Positions 47,104-56,670 are shown, numbered from the stretch's first letter. The stretch: 64,000 nt of DNA from an uncultured Bacteroides sp. (GCA_900555635.1 USLU01000014.1:38351-102350); one strand, 5' to 3'. The notes: a model not told the origin generated them from the sequence alone. A program made the numbers and translations.

Positions 47104-49056
47104 CTAATAACCAGGGTTCTGTTTGCAGTTCGGATTCTTGGTGATTTCACCGCTCGGAATCTGTTGATAATAATTACGGGTATCGAATGTGTATACCTTG
47201 CCACCTTGTTCTTGAAGCTTGATGTCCATGAAGTACTTCATAGCGTCGGCAGCGAAGAAAGGTTGTAGAGTGCGGTATGTACGGGTGGATTGTTCTTTAT
47301 GGATAATCCGCCAGCGTTTCAAGTCCCAGTAAGTTTTGTTTTCAAAAGATAGCTCTTTGCGGCGTTCTGTACGTACAACATCGATGGTAATATCTGTAGA
47401 AGAATTCAGCAGTGATGCACCGGCGCGTTCACGGATGTCATTCACGCATTTGAATGCAACATCTTTGTAGTTGTCACCTGATACGTCGGTTGCTATTCCG
47501 GCTGCTACCAGTTCCATAGCTGCTTCGGCGCGGTTCAAGAGAACCTCTGCATAGCGGATATCAATCCAGTTTTGTGAAGACTGATTCCAATTCGTATTCT
47601 GTTGGTTAGGATTAAGATATTTACGGATAAGGAAACCTGAGACCGTGCAACCTATTTCCTGGAATTTTACGGAACCACTCTTGCCTGCACGCTTCATTTT
47701 GCTGCCATCCTTCAAGGTGATAGCGGTGTCATCGGTATTCTGAGATTCACGTTTGGCAAGTTTCAGCAAACTTGTTGCATCGTCTACATAAGCAGAATAG
47801 TCATCGTAGAAATTATAAGTATCCGGTGGAAGCAGCGGAGATATCTTATCACCTGTTCCTATCCAAATACCACGACGGATTTCGATAGATTCACCTTTGA
47901 ATTCATCGCCCGGTAAAAGAACAGTGGCGCGCAGGCGTGGTTCAGCATTCTTGAAAGGTTCCATCGTAGTTTCGAATAATTTGTAATAACCTTCGGCATC
48001 GAAGTTCTTGAAGTGTCCGTTGGCATCTTTCTCAAAACCTTCAAACATTTCTACGAAGTCCAATGTGGGGCATATTTCGGTATTACTACCTCCGGTGGAC
48101 GTTTGAGTGGGTTGTGCAAAACAGTCGTAAGAGTGCACGGATTCCGGATAGCTGAAATACTTCACAAAGATGTTTTCTTTGGTATCTTTCAGGAAGATGT
48201 TAACGAAGTTGGTGTATTGAGCATTCTTGTCATCTGCTGCCCATTCACCTTTATAAAGCTCGTATCCGCCTTCATCTACAATCTTAGAAGCTGCGTAAGC
48301 CTGCTTGAAGTAATCTGTGGCGCGTTCCGCAGGAATACCGCAGATGCGAACATTGTTATAGACTTCATTTACTTCATTGTACTTGGCTATAGAACCAGCG
48401 TGGAGCATGGCGCGTGACTTAAAGGCAGCAGCTACATATTTGTTAGCACGACCTTTTTGGCTTTTGGTAGACAAATGAGTAATGGCGTAATCCAAATCTT
48501 TGGCAATGAAATCCCAGGTAGCCTCTTCCGAGTCGCGGAATAATTGAGTTTGGGGGATCGATACGCTGGCAGGATAGTCTACTACTTTGTCAATAATGGG
48601 CACGCCACCATAACGTTTTGCCAATGCATAATATGTATAGGCACGCAGAAAGGTAGCTTCAGCGATTAGGTTCTCTATTTCGGCGGCACTGTGTGAACTT
48701 TCATATTTAGGAAGAGTTTCTATGAAATAGTTCATTTCGCGGATTGCAGCATATGCAGCATCCCAGTAGTTGGCTTTTTCTATTTCCGCTCCGTGAGTAT
48801 CACGACTGATAGCTTCTCCTGTGAGGCAAGAGGGTTGTGCAAAGTTTGCCCCTCCCGAGAAAAACATGTTGGCATGAGAGTAGCGGAAATCTTCTACGGG
48901 CAGTGTACTATAAAGGCGCGCCATATAGCTGGTAACACCTTCTGTACTGCCGAATATTTCTTTGTCACCGAGGATGTTCATCGGCGGGATGTCCATATCT
49001 ACACAAGAGGTCATGGCTCCCAGACATAATGCGAATATATATTTTTTAAGTTTCAT
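47104..49056 (-). CDS. SusD/RagB-family lipoprotein of PUL C
   Basis: This 650-residue protein has lipobox AMTSC (Cys18). Motifs include LIAEATFLRAYTYYALAKRYGGVPI, YAEVLLNRAEAAMEL, VNDIRERAGASL and RRKELSFENKTYWDLKRWR (adjoining pieces), with the end YYQQIPSGEITKNP. The C-terminal end and the RYGG-PI block match the PUL A SusD closely, so the two import systems are paralogous. The gene starts 11 bp after susC. Confidence 0.96.
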   Translation of the reverse strand: MKLKKYIFALCLGAMTSCVDMDIPPMNILGDKEIFGSTEGVTSYMARLYSTLPVEDFRYSHANMFFSGGANFAQPSCLTGEAISRDTHGAEIEKANYWDAAYAAIREMNYFIETLPKYESSHSAAEIENLIAEATFLRAYTYYALAKRYGGVPIIDKVVDYPASVSIPQTQLFRDSEEATWDFIAKDLDYAITHLSTKSQKGRANKYVAAAFKSRAMLHAGSIAKYNEVNEVYNNVRICGIPAERATDYFKQAYAASKIVDEGGYELYKGEWAADDKNAQYTNFVNIFLKDTKENIFVKYFSYPESVHSYDCFAQPTQTSTGGSNTEICPTLDFVEMFEGFEKDANGHFKNFDAEGYYKLFETTMEPFKNAEPRLRATVLLPGDEFKGESIEIRRGIWIGTGDKISPLLPPDTYNFYDDYSAYVDDATSLLKLAKRESQNTDDTAITLKDGSKMKRAGKSGSVKFQEIGCTVSGFLIRKYLNPNQQNTNWNQSSQNWIDIRYAEVLLNRAEAAMELVAAGIATDVSGDNYKDVAFKCVNDIRERAGASLLNSSTDITIDVVRTERRKELSFENKTYWDLKRWRIIHKEQSTRTYRTLQPFFAADAMKYFMDIKLQEQGGKVYTFDTRNYYQQIPSGEITKNPNCKQNPGY

Positions 49057-49067
49057 AGTGTCAATCG

Positions 49068-52000
49068 TTAGAATTTAATATTTGCTCCTAGTGTGATAGT
49101 CTTGTTCAATGGGTAATTATATCCATAGTTGGAGGATGGGAATTCGGGGTCACAATATTTTAATCCTGTAAAGGTAAGTAGATTATATCCACTCAGATAT
49201 ATGCGAACGTTTTGTACTCCAACTTTTGTTAACCATACTTTAGGCAATGTATATCCCAATTCGATAGTTTTGAGGCGCAGGTATGCTGCATTTTGCATAT
49301 TGAACTTCGAGTTTTGGTTGGGTAATGAACCGGTATAAGCATAGTGGCCACTAATCCATTTGGTTGACGGATCGTAAGGATCTGCATGGCTGTCAGCGGG
49401 ATGCCAACGGTCCATGAACTGGTCAAGGGCATTGGTGTTAGCCCACAAAGGTTCGTACAATAGTTCTGAGTAAGAGATATGACGCATGGCAGCTCCTTGG
49501 AATAACATGCTAAGGTCAATTCCCTTCCAGCTTCCGTTAAGGGTAAGACCGAAGTTCAGCAAAGGACGGTCGCCCGAGTTAGTCAATGGACGTACATCCA
49601 GGTCATTAATCCAGCCGTCACCGTTCCAGTCTTCATAATTGTAGTCTCCAATTACGGAACCACGACCTACATAGATAGGGTTGTAGTAGATCTGATCCCA
49701 ACTAGTGAGACGGTTACCAGTACCGTAGCCCCACCATATATCCTTATAACGGTCATTTGAATTTTCTCTCCAGTTCAAGTAAGAGTTACCCTTACGTGCA
49801 CCTTCGATATGTTTGTTCATAGAACGTGCGTAAGCTACATTCCCTTTTATTTCATAATTGAAATCTTCTATCCGGTTGCGGTGGCTTATTTCTACTTCGA
49901 AGCCACGGGTCAAGTCGCCATTCAGATTTTCTTGCGGCAGTGCAGCACCTACAATTCCGGGAAGGCTGGCGTTGCGGGTTGCCAGTAGACCGTCACGGTC
50001 ACGTCTAAAGTAGTCAAAAGATACACCTAGCAGACCATTCCAGGCTTCTGCATCAAAACCGATATTGAAAGTTTTAGCTGAAATCCAAGAGATGTTGTTA
50101 TTCGCTAATCCTTTGGTTGCCGAAGCATTCACGAATTTTCCGTCGAAGATAGCTCCGCCAGGCATTGAGTATGCTGCTCCGCCTACCGGATAAGTGTAAC
50201 CGGTGAGGAACTGATAAGCCAGTGCACCATCGTCACCCATCTTTCCCCAAGATGCGCGAACTTTGAAGTTATTAATGAATTGCAAGAATGATTCTTTCCA
50301 GAAAGCTTCTTCTGATACACGCCAACCTCCCGATACGGATGGGAACATTACCCAACGAGAGTTTGAGGGGAATTTGGAAGATCCTTCATAGCGAAAAGCA
50401 AATTCAAGGAGGTATTTAGAGTTGTAATCGTAAGCAAATCTACCTACCCACGCCTGGTTGGCGCGTTCGTAAAGTGCACCGGCACTCGTACTTTGAGTGA
50501 ATTGCTGGTTCTCCTCATTGCCGGCAAATACCTGGTCGATAGGAATTGACAGTTCTTTATTTCCTCCAAAGTTGTCTCCTTCGTAGGTAGATTGTTCAAA
50601 GAGAATCATAGCATTTACATTATGACCCTTGAAGTTGCGTGAATAGTTGGCACCCAATTGCCACAAATTATTGTCTTTACCATAGTAAGTACGTCCTACT
50701 TTCGACGGATTGTTACGGGTGTAAACTTGGTCGCCACGATATGACTTCCAGGTTTTCTCGAACTGTTTGTTATCATTCATGATAAAGTCATAGCTATACA
50801 TCGCTTTCAAATTCAACCCTTTCACTCCCGGAACTTCATAGGTAACGGTCATGCTGGATTGGAACCATTTGCTTTTATATGATTTGTAACCCACCAAGTC
50901 AGGGTCCATCATGGCAACCGGGTTTATTAAAGTAGTGTTAGAGGGTTGAGTATATCTTCCTTCTACTCCATCCTGATAAATGGGGTCCATAGGTTGCATC
51001 AACCAAAGTCCGCGTACTATGTCGTATGCACCATAATGGGGTGTATTACGTTCGTCCATCAATCCGGAGATATTCAAATCTACTTTCAGGCGGTTAGTGA
51101 TATTGGCTGATAAATTGCTACGCAATGTGTATTTGTCATAATTCAAGGCATTAGTCTGAATGAAACTTCCCTGAGACTGGTAGCCTATACTTGCATAGTA
51201 GCTTACCTTATCTGTTCCTCCCGAAATACTTAATGTATGCTGGGTTTGAGGAGCTGTGTTGCGTATAACTGCATCCCGCCAGTTTGTAGTTTCGGCATTG
51301 GCAATCTGCTCGTCACTCCATCCGGCACCACCACCATCTACATTGTGACGACTTCTCTCATTAGACAAAGTCATCCACTCTGCCGAGGTAACCAAGTCCG
51401 GGAAATTAGAAGGCTTTTGCCAACTATAGCTACCTGTGTAGCTGATCTCAGCTTTACCTTTGGCACCTTTCTTTGTCGTAATAAGCACTACGCCGTTTGC
51501 TGCACGAACACCATAGATAGAAGCCGAAGCATCTTTCAATACAGAGATACTTTCTACATCTTCCGGATCGATACGTGCCATGTTGTCACGAGGGATACCA
51601 TCAATGATAACCAGCGGAGTACCCAGGCCACGAATATCCATGACCGAACCGAATGCACCCGGCTCACTGGAGTTTTGGACAACGCGTAAACCAGCAATCT
51701 TTCCTGTCAATGAGTTCTGGAGGTTCTCGTTCTTGGTAGTCACGATATCTTTTGATGTTACGGCAGCAACAGCACCCGTCAGGGTTTGTTTCTTTTGAAC
51801 ACCATATCCTACTACAACCAGTTCGTCCAGTAATACATCGTCACTTTTTAATACAACGTTGTATACCTTCTTGTTTTTGTTGACGGTGATCGTTTGTGTA
51901 GTATATCCAATGTAACTGATCTTTAGTACTGAATTGTTTTTTACAACCAGTGAAAACTTTCCGTCCATGTCGGTCACACATCCTTGCTGTGTTTTTGTGT

Positions 52001-52160
52001 CGATTACAGATGCACCAATCACAGACTCGGTGCCGTCTGTCACTGTACCCGACACCGTGAAGGAGTCATCTTGTGCATGTAGCCATAGAGTCATGAGTGA
52101 CATCACTACACACATCCAAACCTTGAAAAGGCTTTGTACTGTAACTTTTTTCATACGCAT
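49068..52160 (-). CDS. SusC-like TonB-dependent receptor of PUL C
   Basis: This 1030-residue protein has a signal peptide ending TLWLHAQ. A carboxypeptidase-regulatory-like domain (VSGTVTDGTESVIGASVID, DMDGKFSLVV) leads to the plug LDELVVVGYGVQKKQTLTGAV, with TKNENLQNSLTGKIAGLRV and SISVLKDASASIYGVRAANGV, then a barrel ending LGANIKF. It is a paralogue of the PUL A SusC. The gene lies 58 bp downstream of the GH38-like gene, so it is probably transcribed from the promoter at 55793 as the second gene of the operon, an unusual order, since SusC usually comes first. Confidence 0.97.
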   Translation of the reverse strand: MRMKKVTVQSLFKVWMCVVMSLMTLWLHAQDDSFTVSGTVTDGTESVIGASVIDTKTQQGCVTDMDGKFSLVVKNNSVLKISYIGYTTQTITVNKNKKVYNVVLKSDDVLLDELVVVGYGVQKKQTLTGAVAAVTSKDIVTTKNENLQNSLTGKIAGLRVVQNSSEPGAFGSVMDIRGLGTPLVIIDGIPRDNMARIDPEDVESISVLKDASASIYGVRAANGVVLITTKKGAKGKAEISYTGSYSWQKPSNFPDLVTSAEWMTLSNERSRHNVDGGGAGWSDEQIANAETTNWRDAVIRNTAPQTQHTLSISGGTDKVSYYASIGYQSQGSFIQTNALNYDKYTLRSNLSANITNRLKVDLNISGLMDERNTPHYGAYDIVRGLWLMQPMDPIYQDGVEGRYTQPSNTTLINPVAMMDPDLVGYKSYKSKWFQSSMTVTYEVPGVKGLNLKAMYSYDFIMNDNKQFEKTWKSYRGDQVYTRNNPSKVGRTYYGKDNNLWQLGANYSRNFKGHNVNAMILFEQSTYEGDNFGGNKELSIPIDQVFAGNEENQQFTQSTSAGALYERANQAWVGRFAYDYNSKYLLEFAFRYEGSSKFPSNSRWVMFPSVSGGWRVSEEAFWKESFLQFINNFKVRASWGKMGDDGALAYQFLTGYTYPVGGAAYSMPGGAIFDGKFVNASATKGLANNNISWISAKTFNIGFDAEAWNGLLGVSFDYFRRDRDGLLATRNASLPGIVGAALPQENLNGDLTRGFEVEISHRNRIEDFNYEIKGNVAYARSMNKHIEGARKGNSYLNWRENSNDRYKDIWWGYGTGNRLTSWDQIYYNPIYVGRGSVIGDYNYEDWNGDGWINDLDVRPLTNSGDRPLLNFGLTLNGSWKGIDLSMLFQGAAMRHISYSELLYEPLWANTNALDQFMDRWHPADSHADPYDPSTKWISGHYAYTGSLPNQNSKFNMQNAAYLRLKTIELGYTLPKVWLTKVGVQNVRIYLSGYNLLTFTGLKYCDPEFPSSNYGYNYPLNKTITLGANIKF

Positions 52161-52218
52161 TTTAATTTAATTGGTTTTGATTTTTACTCATAATTTATAG
52201 TTTTGTTATTAGATTGTT

Positions 52219-55200
52219 CTATTCCTTTGTCTCGACTTTTAGTTGGATGTACTCATAGGGCTTCATCCAGAAAGATTGGTCGTTGAACGATGCTATAGGT
52301 GTTTGTTTGTTGTCGCATGTGCTGATGCGTTTTGCTTTCATGGTACCCCAGACAAAAGACGAGTTTACACTTTGGTTACCCATGTTATGCAAACTGATGA
52401 TGTATCCTTTTCCGTCATCCGAAGGCTTGATGCTTGATACTGCAATCCGGTTGCGTCCTTTCAGACGGAAGAGTTGCCCGGTTGGCTGCGGTGTGTTGCT
52501 TTGTACGGCGACTAATTCCGATTCGCGCTCGGCACCCCGTTGTTTCAGTTTCAAGTCAACCGGGTCAGAGGGTTGCAAGGAGTAACGGAATACGGCAATA
52601 CCATCTTGCGATGCTTTGTAGTTCGTACGCCAGGTGTTAGTCATCACCCACGAATAGATTACGGGAGATATCCGTGCCGATTGCATCCAACCATATCCGT
52701 GGCGGGGATTCAGACGATAATCCAATCCGGTAGGAGTGCCTAGTTCTACAAAAGGAGCATCTATGGTAGTCAGGCAGATGGCATGTTCCAAGTCGCCTAC
52801 TGCAATGCCGTTTTGTAGGGAGTAGTAGTTCTTGTTGACGCCTTCCAGTTGTTCACGCTCGGGATGGATTTCGCTCATGGCTAGGTCCATGGTAATCTCG
52901 GGTTGCTCTATGCTGAAAGGAAATAAAAAGCGCACATTCTCAGGTTCCAGGATATCTTGCTTATCCAATGTGTTGCAGAGGTCTACGCGGTTTATTCCTT
53001 TATAAATAGTGACATCTCTCCAAAGAAGATTACAGCCCGGAGCTTTCGATTCAATACGCAAGGTAGCGGCTATAGGTCCGTCATCGAGCAAAACAATTCT
53101 ATCGATATGTGGAATGCCCTGTGGGTTGGCATTCAGTCGCCCGGCATAGAGATAATCGTTCAGCCCATTGCCTGACGCATATTCAAAAGGATTGTTTTGG
53201 GTTTTCAATGAACAGATAGTACCTTTTATCGAATCTATTTCGACTTGCACCAGTCCATTGTTCAGTTTGTTTTTTGCAGTACACAGGGAAGAAAAACTTT
53301 TGTCGGCACTCTTTTGCTTCAAAGGTACGATTTGATAAACAACTGAAGACAGTGCCGGTACTTCTTCTGCAATGAATATCCAGCGGCCATCGTGTAGACG
53401 TTGGGTTTCCACTTTATCACCGGATGAATTGAGAATCGCTTTGCCGGTCAGGTCGATTGTCGTATCGAGAGTCACTACATCGGAACGTGTCCACAGATTG
53501 GTGTTCAGGATGTGAATGTAGCTGCCATCGTTTGCTGTCAGCGATTTCAAAGCATCATTATATAAAGTACGTGACTGTATGTCCGCGTTGTCTGCATACA
53601 TCTTCTTTCCGGCCCATAAGTCTTTGGTGAACTGTGAGTGTGGTTGCGGGCCGCTAGCCGACGCTCCCCACGTATGCTCGGAGAAAAGAAGTACATTCTT
53701 CCAGGCTTCGGCAAACTTATCTGCCGGGAAAGGCTGATTGGCAGCAAGCATGCTCCATAAAACTTCTGTTTGTGCCAGTCGGGCGGCAGAGTTGCGGTTC
53801 ATGGCTGTCTCACGTGCGGTAGATGCAGCTCCGTCTTCCCAAGTCGGGGTCATGTCGCCGCCGTATGTAGGCAATTCATGTCCATAACGAGCCTCGAAGT
53901 CTGTAAAGAACTCTTTGGCTGTAGCAATGCGGAATTGTGGGGAATCGTAACGTTCGTTCCATTCGCGGATAACATCGGGCATGGATACATCGGGTGGCCC
54001 GTTATCTCCGTGAACCGTATAGCGCAGATAGCAGGTGTTATAAGGAAACTCATCGGTTTCAAGTTCGGTCAGATAGCTCCAGATCGGTTCTAACCCACAT
54101 ACTCCGATGCGGTTTGCCAGCCAACCGTGAAACCAGGAATAACCACGTCCGGCTTGCCATACAAGTACCTTATCTGCACCCGATTGCGACTGCCAATAGA
54201 AAGGACGGTCGCCCCATTTAATATGTAAGGCGGCGGCACGGTCGTTACCTATTTTGCCATAGAAGGGAACGTAGTTGGGACCGGGAGAGAAATACTTCAC
54301 TCCATTTTTTGCCATAGAAGTAGCTAGTCCCCATACTTGACCGGGAACATCACTCATCATGGCTGTATTCAGTTCGACGCCCAGTTCCTTGCTGATACGG
54401 TGTCCGTCGTCAAAGATGTGCATCAACTCTTCCTGGCGGCTGATACCTGTAAGGATGCTGCCGAGCCCCATGTCTACGTTGATAGTCCCGTTGCGGATAG
54501 CTTTTATCAGTCGGGCAGCTTTTTCTGTTCCGGCGTATTTATCGAGATAGGCTGTGATGGCCCAGGTAGCTTCTGTATTCCAGCGATAGCGTGCACCTTC
54601 GGGATAGTTCTGGGTGCGTTCGGCCAAATCGAGCGCACGTTCCAATATGCGCCATTGGAGTTTCATCACATCGTCTTGCCGATGGGTATATCCAATGTCG
54701 AGGTGAGAGTGTGGAAAGAAACATACGGTCCATTGGCGGGCTCCGGGTACTTGGCACTTATGCTCGGCAGTACCTTGCCGGCTGTTAATCTTTACTTTCA
54801 GTGAAGCAGTCTCTTCCATGTATCCGGCTGGGAAGCATCCGGCAAACTCTTCTGTTCCGATAGCAGATGCAGGTAATTTTTCCTTCCAGATTTTATCTCC
54901 AAGTTGCAAGGTAATTTCTGCACCTGTATAAATAGGGGTATTGAATCGTAACAAGTATTCCCTTTTAGGTCCATCGGGGCTTTTCAAGTAACCTTGCCCG
55001 GCTGAAAACGAAAATTCTTTCAGTGGTGACAGAGTGGAAGTCGGCACGGATTCTTTGCGATAGAAGCGTATTTCGCTTAAACCGTAATAATCTATATTCT
55101 GTTGCAGATCGGCTGCTTCCTGCAATACGATTGGATTTTTGCGATCGTAATGGTTACCCTCGCCGTCGGCTGCTGCTGTCAGGCAGATGTAGCGCGCTTG

Positions 55201-55704
55201 CAATCCGGGTGTTTCTAAAGTGAAGTCGGCAGCTTCAGGATTACGCCCTATTGATTCGGGGATTATGTGATAGGGAAGTTGCTTGTTTTTTAGCAAGTTC
55301 CATACTTTTCCATCTGCTGAGTATTCTATATAGACTTTGTTCAAACCACGGCGAGTGTGTTCGCTTTGGTTATGATTCCATATCTGTATAAGGTCTATTG
55401 GCTGGTTATTCTTACTTAGATCGCACGCAAACCATACAATACCTTTTTGGGTGTGTTTGTTGTACTGAACCTGACTTTTAGAAACTTTCGATACCCACAT
55501 GCCGTTACCTAAATTGTGTGCATTGTGTTTTCGACCTAGCATGCCGTCTCCATTGACGACGCTTTGTGTGGAGCCGGCGTTTAGTTCGCTGCTGGCTGAG
55601 GCTTTAATATTGTCGGGGGGAATCTGTTTAAATACAGATGTGTGCTGGGCATGACTGATAGTTGTCATGAGCATTGATAATAAGATAACAGCGATTGTCT
55701 TCAT
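52219..55704 (-). CDS. GH38-like alpha-mannosidase with N-terminal F5/8C-like domain
   Basis: This 1161-residue protein has a signal peptide ending TISHAQ. Residues about 25-215 form a discoidin-like domain (KASASSELNAGSTQSVVNG, IQIWNHNQSEHTRRGLNKVY, LQARYICLTAAADGEG). The GH38-type barrel begins at CFFPHSHLDIGYTHRQDD (His334, Asp336), with RYRWNTEATWAI, then MMSDVPGQVWGL, whose Asp452 is the nucleophile candidate, and FSEHTWGASASGP. The C-terminal GH38 beta-domain follows. It resembles the PUL B GH38-like protein in motif order only; sequence and N-terminal domains differ. As lead gene of PUL C it sits behind a promoter and operator-like element shared with PUL B. Confidence 0.88.
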   Translation of the reverse strand: MKTIAVILLSMLMTTISHAQHTSVFKQIPPDNIKASASSELNAGSTQSVVNGDGMLGRKHNAHNLGNGMWVSKVSKSQVQYNKHTQKGIVWFACDLSKNNQPIDLIQIWNHNQSEHTRRGLNKVYIEYSADGKVWNLLKNKQLPYHIIPESIGRNPEAADFTLETPGLQARYICLTAAADGEGNHYDRKNPIVLQEAADLQQNIDYYGLSEIRFYRKESVPTSTLSPLKEFSFSAGQGYLKSPDGPKREYLLRFNTPIYTGAEITLQLGDKIWKEKLPASAIGTEEFAGCFPAGYMEETASLKVKINSRQGTAEHKCQVPGARQWTVCFFPHSHLDIGYTHRQDDVMKLQWRILERALDLAERTQNYPEGARYRWNTEATWAITAYLDKYAGTEKAARLIKAIRNGTINVDMGLGSILTGISRQEELMHIFDDGHRISKELGVELNTAMMSDVPGQVWGLATSMAKNGVKYFSPGPNYVPFYGKIGNDRAAALHIKWGDRPFYWQSQSGADKVLVWQAGRGYSWFHGWLANRIGVCGLEPIWSYLTELETDEFPYNTCYLRYTVHGDNGPPDVSMPDVIREWNERYDSPQFRIATAKEFFTDFEARYGHELPTYGGDMTPTWEDGAASTARETAMNRNSAARLAQTEVLWSMLAANQPFPADKFAEAWKNVLLFSEHTWGASASGPQPHSQFTKDLWAGKKMYADNADIQSRTLYNDALKSLTANDGSYIHILNTNLWTRSDVVTLDTTIDLTGKAILNSSGDKVETQRLHDGRWIFIAEEVPALSSVVYQIVPLKQKSADKSFSSLCTAKNKLNNGLVQVEIDSIKGTICSLKTQNNPFEYASGNGLNDYLYAGRLNANPQGIPHIDRIVLLDDGPIAATLRIESKAPGCNLLWRDVTIYKGINRVDLCNTLDKQDILEPENVRFLFPFSIEQPEITMDLAMSEIHPEREQLEGVNKNYYSLQNGIAVGDLEHAICLTTIDAPFVELGTPTGLDYRLNPRHGYGWMQSARISPVIYSWVMTNTWRTNYKASQDGIAVFRYSLQPSDPVDLKLKQRGAERESELVAVQSNTPQPTGQLFRLKGRNRIAVSSIKPSDDGKGYIISLHNMGNQSVNSSFVWGTMKAKRISTCDNKQTPIASFNDQSFWMKPYEYIQLKVETKE

Positions 55705-55769
55705 CCTGTTTTTGTATTAGATAGTTTTAATGTTTCAAAGTAGATATGTTTGTTTTATACATACTCTAG

Positions 55770-55824
55770 TATGTTCATACATATATCGGTGGCAAATATA
55801 TTAATTATATATTTAGTTCACAAT
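55770..55824 (-). promoter_or_regulatory. PUL C lead promoter with operator-like dyad
   Basis: On the minus strand the -7 box TATATTTG (55800 to 55793) and an ATTG -33-like box (55824 to 55821) are spaced by 20 bp, exactly as at PUL B. On the plus strand both regions read GGCAAATATAT and, 20 bp further on, CAATAAAA. TATGTTCATACA (55770-55781) lies 11 bp past the -7 box, near the transcription start. Its reverse complement is in the same place in the PUL B promoter. The dyad GTATG-TT-CATAC suits a dimeric repressor. Confidence 0.65.
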
Positions 55825-56134
55825 AAAAACATTAATTATTTTATTATAAGCAATTGATTTAAATAATAAAGATAAGATTCTATAAAAGTTCTTACTGGCT
55901 GGTTAGCTCAGGTATAACTTCTGTGTGTTGTTGTTAAGATGTTGAGTTATAGTGTGTTGGTGTAAATGTTGCTTATGGGTGTTATATGTTTAATTTCGAG
56001 AAATAACTTTTGTAGACAATGTGGATATTGAACAGTATAATGTTACTATAATGTTTCTACATTACTTTTTCTTTGTTGGTACATTATTTGTCCGCCGTCT
56101 ATTTGAAAAGCACTCTTTGTGTTTTATTACCAAA

Positions 56135-56420
56135 ATACCTGTAGTTTATCTGCAAGACATCAGCTTTCCTTTGCTTTGATACCTGATGTTTATCATCTTT
56201 AGACTTGAAGCTTTTATATGCGCACATTTGTGACGAAGCATTTTCATGAATGTGAAGAATCAGATTCACTACTGTGAAGATCATGTACCACGTTCGTGCG
56301 CATCGCTCATGCATCATTCTTTTGCACAAGGAATATACGTAGTTTGCGTAAGGAACACCTATGGTTTGCATACTGGATGCCTGTAGTTTTACCTCTAAAC
56401 ATGCGAAAGGGAAAAGTGCG
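56135..56420. repeat. Degenerate tandem repeat, 22-bp period (array 4, longest)
   Basis: About 13 units keep a 22-bp register. GTAGTTT or a close variant starts at 56141, 56185, 56339, 56361 and 56383, all exact multiples of 22 apart. ATACCT occurs at 56135 and 56179 (2 x 22). Within the array, the dyads CACATTTGTG (56223), CATGAATGTG (56245), CACTACTGTG (56267) and CACGTTCGTG (56289) follow one another at exactly 22 bp, sharing a CAC-N4-GTG pattern but with different inner bases. Similarity fades beyond about 56400. Confidence 0.82.
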
Positions 56421-56606
56421 ACGAGTGCAAGTGAATTTTGCTTGCACTTATTTCTATACTTGCTGCCACCACTGTTTTTGCACTGATTATCAACCGGCTA
56501 CAACGATTAGTGTAAGCGTGTAGGTAAAAGTAGTATTAAACTCTGTGTAGCCCCTGAGTTCAAGTTTTAAATGCAGTTTCATGAAAAAAAACTACTAAAC
56601 AAAAAC

Positions 56607-56670
56607 ATATCTGCTCCGTGTCTGCTCCGTAAAAAGGTATCTTTATAGGGAGTAAGTACGGAGCAGATAT
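56607..56670 (-). terminator. Terminator after the MFS gene
   Basis: Perfect 13-bp arms, ATATCTGCTCCGT (56607-56619) and ACGGAGCAGATAT (56658-56670), are followed on the minus strand by GTTTTTGTTT. An extra copy of TCTGCTCCGT at 56621-56630 gives the hairpin an alternative pairing partner. Confidence 0.8.

Noticed and set aside
55900..55930. tRNA-like D-arm text GGTTAGCTCAGG
   Set aside because: No acceptor pairing, anticodon arm or T-loop motif follows within tRNA distance.
56135..56420. CRISPR array
   Set aside because: There is no constant repeat with unique spacers; units are contiguous 22-bp degenerate copies, and no cas genes are present.
56099..56523. Two small open frames (90 codons minus, 75 codons plus) in the 1-kb gap
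   Set aside because: They overlap each other and the periodic array, with no signal or domain character.
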